The translations under genes and the position numbers were made by a program. Below are positions 55,918 to 64,000 of a DNA stretch of 64,000 nucleotides, piece after piece. This DNA comes from Cladopsammia gracilis (Eukaryota > Cnidaria > Anthozoa > Scleractinia > Dendrophylliidae), in contig JAJGOT010000310.1 of assembly GCA_022457155.1 (NCBI GenBank), positions 465,001-529,000 on the forward strand, read 5' to 3'. The stretch's first letter is position 1. Every line of letters starts with the position of its first letter. The notes beneath the pieces are model-generated. The model did no database searches. It was given only the letters and a program-made list of their open reading frames with translations, and was not told the origin of the DNA.

Positions 55918-56313
55918 GGTTGAATTTCTAGTCATCGAAGGTTATTGAAGTTATACAAAAACGTTCTGATGCTAACTGCTGAAAGCGGTGCTAAAACTCT
56001 TCTCCTGTTTCCCCGCCTGACGATTAATTTATATGAGCGTACGTTAAAAGCGAAACTTCCTATTACCCGCATTCACTACTAACATCTCCTAAGAGATTAA
56101 CCAGTTTACTTTCTCTGAATTTGTGTTGACTTTAAACGTCATTTGACGTCATAAAAACCATGTTAACGGAAAAACAAAGTAGGTGCCATACCAAATATGG
56201 CTAGAACCCTATAAACAGTACAAAAGGCTACAAATCATATCGTAGAATTTTAAGGAGATTAAAATAGACCCTGCCCCCATCAGCTTTACCTGACGCTAGC
56301 ATAAACATATCTC

Positions 56314-56371
<58 letters not shown>

Positions 56372-57530
56372 CAAAACAAATAAAAAGACCGGTGAGACGA
56401 CTGGGTACTTATTATTGTCAGCGCATATGACATGGAGTGACAAGTATTGCTACTCCGACCACTCTATAGTCAGCGAATTGTTTGTTCATTGCGAACCACC
56501 TGGCAGATTTTTACTTAGCCATACTATAAAATGAACCAACCCAACAAAATATCGCGGGCAGAACATTGGGAAGTTAACTGAGTCTTTGTATATTTTTCCC
56601 GAAGCGTGCCTGTGTGCACGGTGATTCCAAGCTCATTTCCCTTACCACCGCCCCCCCCCCCCCCCCCCCCCCACTCCCTCTCCGAAGATATACTTCCCCA
56701 GTTTTACCTGAGGTTTCCTTTAAGCCGGTTTAAGTCGGTTGCACAGTTTCAGAATTGGCACTCATGCATTTCTGGCCGCATTGTTGTGTGGATCAGGCGG
56801 TCAGCAATGAGCTTTTCACCCGAAAATTAAGGCTTACTTTGACTGTGCGTGTGTGGTGCAAGTGAATCGGACTCAAATAAAGCGCAGATGTTTTTATTTA
56901 AGTGCCGCTATGTCTCAGAACTAAATAATAAACAAGACCTACTTGAAAAAAACACTGACCGTAAGCTACTTAAAAATATAAGCACGATAAAAAGCCATCT
57001 TTTTCTTAATCTGTTTTCTAAATCGAGCCATACATCTTGGAAACTTAGATGCTCCGAGATACAATTATATACAGAGCTTAAAATACCTAGAATATAAACA
57101 GAGCTTTTAAGTTTTAATAGGTTAGCTTTTTAATATATCGGTTTGATGCCAATAAATATTTCGGCTAGACAAAACATATCTTTATTAGGGATTGAAAAAG
57201 CCGTTTTGAATCCTTTCTTTCGAAACAATTCGCATTGATATATTAGTTAAAATATATCTTCGTTTGAGACGCCAAGATAGCGAAACAAGTATAGAGGAGT
57301 TTCGTCTGCTTACCGGTTCATTAGTTAAACGAATATTAATGTCACTTTCAAATAAGATAAATCAATATTGTCCGTATCCGTAGTAACGACAGGTTCCCAT
57401 AAAATTATTCAGATAATGCTGACACTTGGAAACACTGATCTGTCACTATTCTAGGGGTGCCTTATAAGAAATAAGAATAAAAATAATAGTCATGTTATCA
57501 TACATTTGTACTCAATTTCAAATGCGAATT

Positions 57531-58272
57531 TTACCACAATTGCCGCTAAACTCGCAATCTGATTGGTCGACGTGAGTGGTAAATGAGAGTCCAGACAACG
57601 GTACTGACGCTAACATCACGCGAGCTTGTAAAAAAACAATCAGATTGCGAGAAAGTTATAGACAACGCTTGCTCTTTCTTTGCTGTCATGTTTTGTAACA
57701 AGACTTCGATTTTTCCTTGTATTTTTTTTTTAAATATTGTTGTAAAAAATAAATTTACACCGGTTTTGCGTGGTGTGGACTCTTATTTACCACGATTTAC
57801 GTCATCACATGGTCAAAATGTTGTGGACTCACGAGGCGCTAATTTTGTTAATTTTACCACAATTGCCGGTAATCTCGCAATCTGATTGGTCGATGCGGGT
57901 GGTAAATGAGAGTGCAGACAACGGTACTGACGCTAACATCACGTAATGCCTATAAAAGCGCGCGCTTGAAAAAAGTAAACCAATCGGATTGTGAGAAAGC
58001 TATAGACAACGCTTGCTCTGACTTAACATTCATGTTTTGTAACGAAACTTCGATTTTTCCCCGTATTTTTTAAAAATATTGTGGTAAAAAAACAGATTTC
58101 CACCGGTTTTCCGTGGCGTAGACTCTTATTTACCACGATTTACGTCATCACATGGTCAAACTTTGTTGCTGACTCACTTGGCTGCGCCTCGTGAGTCCAC
58201 AACATTTTGACCATGTGATGACGTAAATCATGGTAAATAAGAGTCCACACCACGGAAAACCGGTGGAAATTT
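57531..58272. repeat. Tandem duplication of a promoter-like repeat plus inverted end
   Basis: Units at about 57531-57840 and 57851-58175 share attttaccacaattgcc, ctgattggtcga, cggtactgacgctaacatca and ttacgtcatcacatggtcaa. The end is repeated inverted at 58188-58272. Copy 2 has a CCAAT-like box and tataaaagcgcgcgc. It lies about 1.6-2.4 kb upstream of the central gene start. Confidence 0.7.
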
Positions 58273-58472
58273 GCTAAATGCCTCGAGGCTTATGAATTGA
58301 AATTGCGCGAAAATAAATTTAATTCTGCGTGGCCTTGAACACTGTTTTGTACAAAATGTTGTAGGAAATAACAACATTTGGGAACAAAGTAACCGATGAA
58401 AATAGGAAATAATGCAATGTCGTCTTCATGACACATATTCAATTTTAAATGCGAAACGTTTTAATAATTATG

Positions 58473-58634
58473 TATACAGCTATTTCAATTAACTTTGTCG
58501 GATGAAAAAGGCGAAAAGCCAAGACCGCAAGGTAGTATGGGATTTTTATGCAATGCTATTTACCCTAACCCATACTACCTTGCGGTCTGAGCTTTAAGCT
58601 TTCATCCGACAACGTTAATTGAAATAGCTGTATA
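58473..58634. mobile_element. Foldback MITE, copy 2 of the 42484 family
   Basis: It has the same termini and the same AAGACCGCAAGGTAGTATGG arms as 42484-42665, with a diverged loop. Both copies are flanked by TA-rich sequence. Confidence 0.75.
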
Positions 58635-59212
58635 ACGTAAACCCCAGTTATAAGCCCCCTTCCCCCTCCCCCCCGGTTATAGGACGGTAGAATAACAATG
58701 AACTTAAAGTTTTATGTAAAATAAGCCAGACGCTATGAACTGCGGCTAAAAGAAAAGTGAAGGACATGATCGCATTTATATACAACAACTTCCAAAGCAG
58801 CTGCAAAAAGAACTGACAATAGACATTGTCATTCATTTGATGCATGTTTTCTTCCTTTTCATTGGCCGAAAGCCCACCGCGTGACCTGCGAACAATTGGC
58901 TACGAATAATTCTGCTTATGAGCACAATAGTGCAAAATTGTTTTGCCGGCTGTGAATAATTGTTCTGCTCCCGTCCTTGACAATGGCAGCCCGATTTCTG
59001 CTCTATTAATTTTAACAGCTATTATTAAATATTAAATTGAAAAACATACTCGGAGGTCGAATCAGAAAACTATTGTTGAACTCGGCTATCGCAAAATATC
59101 GTGATTTTTCAGTGTTGTGTAGGTCAATTATTTGCCTCAGCCTTCGGCTTCGACAAATAATTGATCTGCTTGCTACTGACAAACCACGATATTTTGCTCA
59201 ACCTCGTTCAAT

Positions 59213-59389
59213 GGGTGTCAGTAAAACGCGGGGTCGGGGCCGGCGTCGGGGTAGGATTAGGTCTAGGATTAGGTATGGGATTAAATATAGTCCCTTTACC
59301 TAATCCTAACACCATGCCTAATCCCATACCTAATCCTAGACCTAATCCCACCCCGATCCCGGCCCCGACCCCGCGTTTTACTGACACCC
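59213..59389. mobile_element. 177-bp palindromic MITE with 9-bp target duplication
   Basis: GGGTGTCAGTAAAACGCGGGG pairs with CCCCGCGTTTTACTGACACCC. TCGTTCAAT is duplicated at 59204-59212 and 59390-59398. The arms contain telomere-like ggattaggt units. It is nested in an older palindrome (about 59070-59415). Confidence 0.8.
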
Positions 59390-59415
59390 TCGTTCAATAA
59401 TTGATAAATATTCGC

Positions 59416-59453
<38 letters not shown>

Positions 59454-60165
59454 CGTTTATTTGTACCGGTAAATTACAAGAGTTGTATTATATAATATAT
59501 AAATGTTGTTTATAGTGGACGAGCACTTAGCTACATGTATCTACAGCTAATTCACAATCACGCCACTCGTAAATAGAATCAAATATTGTAAATTGAACAT
59601 AGCACGTTAAAAATCTCAACTGGCTGGAGGCGGACCAGTTGGCTATTTTACAAGCGTGGCCGAGGAGTTGAATTCGGGTCTACCGTGAAAGAGGTATAGG
59701 GGACCCTCTGTTATTCGGTTTCGACAATTATATATGGTTTGACTTTCCGCCAAAATGTAAACAGTCGTCAGAAATATTTGTTGAAGACGGAGTTTTTAAC
59801 AAACATAAAAAAAATCAGAACACAATTACGTTTTATTCTTTTTTAAATTCTTTACTTGTAGAAAGACAAAACAAAATATGTATACTACACGAATTGATAG
59901 AAACTTAAAATAAGTCGAATGAAAAGAAAAAACGTAATTGCACAGTTGTGTGATGTGGCCTTATACTTTTCTACATGTCATTCTTCGCTGGTCAACAATG
60001 TTAGTCTTATGGTCTCTTGTGTTAGTATATTAAACACACGGACCTCAGTGTCCGTTAAAAAAAGACAAAAATGGTTACATGTGTATAGTACAACCCAAAT
60101 TATTTCCATAAATTCGCCTATTGTGTCTCTTATTTATATCAGATCATAAAATAATATATGTAATA

Positions 60166-60791
60166 TTAAAGGGGTTGTGTCACCATTGTTTAGTGTTACT
60201 TTAAAAAGCCAAAGGACATAATTTTTATTTATATCAGTGGGAACCCAAAAATAATATTCCAGTTTTGTTTAAAGTTATTCTAATAGTGCTTTAAGAGTAA
60301 ACATAAGTGGCTTTGGCTGTAGATGGCTAGGATGAAAACGGCAAGGGTAATTTGCCGAACGCCAAACGCCGAACATTGTTCTCACCCTCAACAGTACATA
60401 AAAGCTAACCAATGTGAATCAGTGTTTAACTCTAAATGCTGTAGCACTGATTCACAGTATTTAGGGTCAAGCACTGATTCAAATTGGTTAGCTTTTATTT
60501 ACTGTTAAGGGTGAGAACAATGTTTGGCGTTCGGCGTTCGGCGTTCGGCGTTCGGCGTTCGGCGTTCGGCGTTCGGCAATTACCCCTGCCGGGCTGGAAA
60601 TGGATTGCAAGTATAAAAAATTAGGCTAATTTTCTCAAGTTTGTCGTCTGGTGTTTTGGAAAACTCATTAAAACTCTGAAATTGAAATATTCTCTCTTCG
60701 ATAGTTCACTTGATATCTTCCTTTCAGTGTTTTATATGCATTTCGTGTCTGACCCAAGATCGTCAAAATCGCCATGACATAGCTCCTTTAA
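60166..60791. mobile_element. TTAA-flanked MITE with nested hairpin
   Basis: The ends are TTAAAGGGGTTGTGTCACC and GACATAGCTCCTTTAA. A second element (60344-60585) is nested inside. A partial inverted relative of its interior follows at about 60830-60950. Confidence 0.65.
60344..60585. mobile_element. Hairpin element with GCCGAAC heptad ends
   Basis: Left gggtaatttgccgaacgcc and right ggcgttcggcaattacccc mirror each other. The right side carries about seven tandem GGCGTTC units (60522-60578), the left side about two. Between them is an inner inverted repeat around AGCTAACCAAT. Confidence 0.65.
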
Positions 60792-60994
60792 AATTACTAG
60801 ACTGAAAATTAAAGGAGGTTTATCATGCGATAGTAACATTGTCAGACACGAAATGCTTATAATACGCTAAGAGGAAGATATCAAGTGAATTTTCGAAGAG
60901 AAAATAAACCATCATCAGAGCTTAAGCGAGTTTTCCATGGCTCAAGGCGATAAACTTAAAAAACAGTCGCTGAAGTCCTCAGTGAAAAGATATT

Positions 60995-61434
60995 TCAGGC
61001 TGCTGTTTTCACTAAGCTATCAGTGCTTTTTGGCCTGACTTCGATTTTTCGAAGGGAGACAATCCCGCTGCTGTCGTTTAAATCGGAGTTTCTTTTAGCA
61101 GCACTGGTTGCATCACTTGTAACTGGGAAAATCACGCGGATTCTTCTTTTGAATCTCTCTCTGATCTGCAGATAGATTGAACATGATTTAGCAAGGATAA
61201 AATTATCAGTATCAGTGACAATGACTGGGATCAGCACTAAAGCCATTGTCATCTTCTTCGTCATCATTGACATGTTGCGTTGAAAGAAAGTGATTCTATT
61301 GAGGCTGTGGAGAAACTCTGAAGTGTACAAATGCACTCATTCAAATGAAAAATACTAGTTTGCACTACTTTATTTCCTGTAGTACTATGCACTTATTGAC
61401 TGTGCGGGAGGGCCGGACGGGAAAATATTTGGCT

Positions 61435-61476
<42 letters not shown>

Positions 61477-63950
61477 TTATGACCGAGAACCAAATATTTT
61501 CCCGTCCGACCCGACCTAACTCAGTCAATAAGTATTTTATAATATGACTAGAAAGAACAAGAATAGTCGTACAGTGCGAGGTCCTTGAACTCGAGCGGGG
61601 CCGGACGGCTTTTTCCGGACCGGCTCACGTCAACCCGTCCGGCCCCGCTCACGTTACCTTGCGATTCTATTTTTTGTAGGATTGCGTCAGCGGGGCCGTA
61701 CGGTCATATTATAATAAACATTAAATAGAATCGCAAGGTGACGTGAGCGGAGCCGGACGGGTTGACGTGAGCCGGTCCGGAAAAAGCCGTCCGGCCCCGC
61801 TCAGTTCAAGTGACCTCGCACTGCACGACTATTCTTGTACTTTCTAGTCATATTATAAAATACTTATTGACAGAGTTGGCGCACGGACCTCGCTGCTCTC
61901 GGTCCGTACGCCATGACCTCGAGCCAAATATTTTCCCGTCCGACCCTCCCACTCAGTCAATAAGTGCATATTATGCTATATATACATAGTGTTTAACTTT
62001 TCAGTGGGTCTGTGGATGAAACAATTAGTTTGATTATTAAACTTAAAGCTGGTTCAGTTACATGTAGGATTTTTGCCAGAATAACATATTTTTAATTTTA
62101 AATTTGCACACACACAAATGAATTTACACGTCAATGATAAAAAGAACCATGTCTTCTTACCTCGCTGTTTCTCACACAGTGAAGAAGAAAAATGAAGAAA
62201 CCCTGTAAGACAACGAAAAAATATTAGTTTATTCACTTGTAAGAAGCTGTAAGAACCTGGGCCCCTTAATGATCTACAGGCTTACCATCTTCTGTTTGAG
62301 TGGTGTCCTGTGCTTTCGAAATAGTTATATTATGTGCTTGTTTGGTGCTTGAGACTTGCGCAAATGTTATGGTTGGGTTTAGCCCCAGTACCCACAATTT
62401 CTCCTCCAAGTGTTAATTCATGAAGTCACCACAAGCAACTTGTTTCCAGGCCCTCAAGTGTACTTTGTCCGTGCCCGCGATAGACAGGAGAGGTCTACGG
62501 ACTTAGGCCGGCTTTAAGTTATTCTGAGTTTTATAATAGAAATAGTACATCATTGTAAAAAAAAAAGGAACACCATTTAAACACGGGATAGTACACAGAA
62601 AACATGCGTTCACAATTCACCTGAGTGGAGTTGAAGATTACAAAAATGTAGACGAAGGCTTTGTGCGTTGAAGACAGTACACCAAATAACCACGTGATCC
62701 CAAGTAAGGGAATCAGCACCACGCATGCTTTGATGCCAAGTCTGCAAAAAGCATTATAGGATAGACATATTTTAGAAACTACGAACTATTCTTCTCAAGT
62801 GGACTAGTGGATAAACTGACGGCTGTATTATTTTCTCAATAGGAGTCCGCTTAATATAGATTTATACAAAACTGATTTTTACCAAATTAGTAAGCGATTG
62901 TCCTAGATTAATTTTGCTACCTGATCTGTTCTGCATGGTTGTCCTTTGCTTGTTCCATTGCTGTCATTTCCTTGATAACTCGAACAAGAATCAAAACGTT
63001 GAGCTTAAAAAACAACAACAACAGAACTTCAACATTTTGCGTTTAATACGCAAGCAAAAAACAACAACTATTAAAGGAGCTATGTCATGGTGATTTTGAG
63101 GTTTTCGGGTCAAAACTGCCCCAAATTAAAACTAAGTACCTTTGTCGGATACTAAATGCTAAAAGAACACTAACAGTAAGATATCAAGTGAATTTTAGTA
63201 GAGAAAATAAACCATAATCAGAGTTTTAGCGAATTTTCTAAGACGCAAGCGAAAAACTTGAAAAAATTGGCCCAATTTTTTCAAGGTGCAATCCATTTCC
63301 ATCCTGGCCATCTGTAGCCCAAGTCACTTATTTTTACTCTTAGAGCACTAGTAGAATAATTTTAAACAAAACTGGATTCTTATTTTTGGAATTTCACTGA
63401 AATAAAGATGTATTTTGGCTTCTTAAAATAACGCTAAAAATGGTGACATAGCTCCTTTAAGTACCATGGTGTTTACAACAATCATTGTTATCTTTATTAG
63501 CACCGCAGCCACCACCATAATCACCGTCACTATTGCCGTCGCTATCTTCGTCATTATCGTCGCTAGTTTTTTAGAAAACATTATTTTTTAGAATGGTGCA
63601 TAAGCTCTTCTTACCAGTTCAATTGCAATAACAAATGAAACAAATATCCAGATCAGGCCGTTAGAGGAAGACATCCAGCAACTAAAATAAGACAAAGTAA
63701 AGTTAAAGAAATTGCCGTATACGCTTTTTATTACAAAATGGGCATTACCCGTTGAACAATATGATGCAAAGTGATTTTTAAAAAATCGTAAATGTTTTTG
63801 CACTAGCTCATGTGACAATTAAATTCTTTGCACATTTAGTTTTTTACTATTATAATAATTGTTCTTACTTTTCCCGGCTGACAAAACTCTCGATTCCGTC
63901 CATTCCGGCAGCAGCAGTCAATGATAAGACGACCATAAGGGCAGGAATTC
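60995..63950 (-). CDS. aGPCR paralogue, TM4 to C-terminus (partial at right edge)
   Basis: Six exons are visible: 63950-63869 (TM4/ECL2), 63681-63615 (TM5, [13 protein letters not shown]), 63003-62921 (loop 3, [12 protein letters not shown]), 62741-62621 (TM6, LIPLLGITWLFGVL), 62202-62161 (TM7 end, FLHCVRNSE) and 61165-60995 (tail, ending SLVKTAA and TGA). The first five have exactly the lengths of their partners in the central gene. The tail shares IRERF, KRNS and NDSSGI motifs with the paralogue. Earlier exons lie beyond 64000. Confidence 0.85.
61386..61970. mobile_element. GC-rich giant hairpin element, full copy
   Basis: The two halves are inverted copies meeting near 61718. Each contains TATGCACTTATTGACT, GGCTCGAGGTCATGG and CCGGACCGGCTCACGTCAAC. 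CpG-rich arms contrast sharply with the AT-rich flanks. No ORF fits. Confidence 0.75.
63071..63460. mobile_element. TTAA-flanked MITE, 390 bp
   Basis: TTAAAGGAGCTATGTCA pairs with TGACATAGCTCCTTTAA. The interior (agatatcaagtgaatttt, gagaaaataaacca) matches 60870-60910. It lies in an intron of the right-hand aGPCR. Confidence 0.75.
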
Positions 63951-64000
63951 CTGTAATAAATATCATTTCATAAAAATCGTTGAAATAAACAATACTACTT

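Larger units (their letters stand above)
49574..55865. other. Intron 1 of the central aGPCR
   Basis: It contains the palindromic MITE at 49983, the LINE remnant with its inserted element, and the MITE at 53767. A segment at about 51395-51540 matches 1975-2075, which is intron 1 of the left paralogue. No further exon was found. Confidence 0.55.
55918..60994. other. 5' flank of the central gene / intergenic
   Basis: An AAT microsatellite, a poly-C run (about 56648), the tandem promoter-like repeat, MITEs at 58473, 59213 and 60166, and a CAA repeat are present. The first 300 bp upstream of 55917 resemble the flank of the left paralogue and probably contain the promoter. Confidence 0.5.

Noticed and set aside
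56606..56830. Proline-run ORF
   Set aside because: It is caused by a poly-C tract with no paralogue or splice context.

Overview
The window looks like nuclear DNA of a marine invertebrate, most likely a cnidarian such as a stony coral. This is an inference from AT-rich intronic DNA, phase-conserved short exons, a tandem array of adhesion GPCR genes, dense foldback/MITE repeats and a Polinton (Maverick). No rRNA, canonical tRNA, CRISPR or bacterial operon is seen.

Host genes. All recognisable host coding DNA is on the minus strand and belongs to a tandem array of adhesion G-protein-coupled receptor (aGPCR) genes. A left gene contributes only its signal-peptide exon (3179-3230). A central gene can be assembled from 26 exons between 55917 (start) and 7898 (stop). 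It reads in one open frame of about 1,043 codons: signal peptide, two cysteine-rich ectodomain modules, a first GAIN/GPS module (46434-35940), a second GAIN/GPS module (34758-13300), seven transmembrane segments and a cytoplasmic tail. The second GAIN module is a tandem duplicate of the first, so this is a predicted double-GAIN receptor. A right gene contributes the exons from TM4 to the C-terminus (60995-63950) and runs off the right edge.

Mobile DNA. A complete Polinton of 16,842 bp (14730-31571) sits in an intron of the second GAIN module. It has 229-bp terminal inverted repeats with no mismatch, an exact 6-bp target duplication GACGTA, and an element-free paralogous site near 38560. It encodes an integrase, a parvovirus-type phospholipase A2, a small zinc-ribbon protein, an adenovirus-type protease, a membrane-active-like virion protein, a double-jelly-roll major capsid protein, a basic virion protein, a penton protein, a conserved protein of unknown function, a packaging ATPase, two phage-tail-fibre-like proteins, three further proteins (one with DNA-binding-like modules) and a protein-primed family B DNA polymerase. 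The replication, integration, packaging and protease ORFs are open, but both capsid genes are interrupted: the major capsid protein by an in-frame TGA followed at once by ATG, and the penton by a +1 frame change at TCT-TAA. The window cannot tell recoding from early decay.

The rest is introns and intergenic DNA full of foldback elements: a TTAA-flanked family, a GC-rich giant hairpin family, a poly-G-ended family, pogo-like MITEs, a THAP-domain relic and nested palindromes. There are also LINE remnants, tRNA-like SINE copies and two long CACTGT-type satellites. Exon boundaries come from splice consensus, reading phase and paralogue alignment, not from transcripts.
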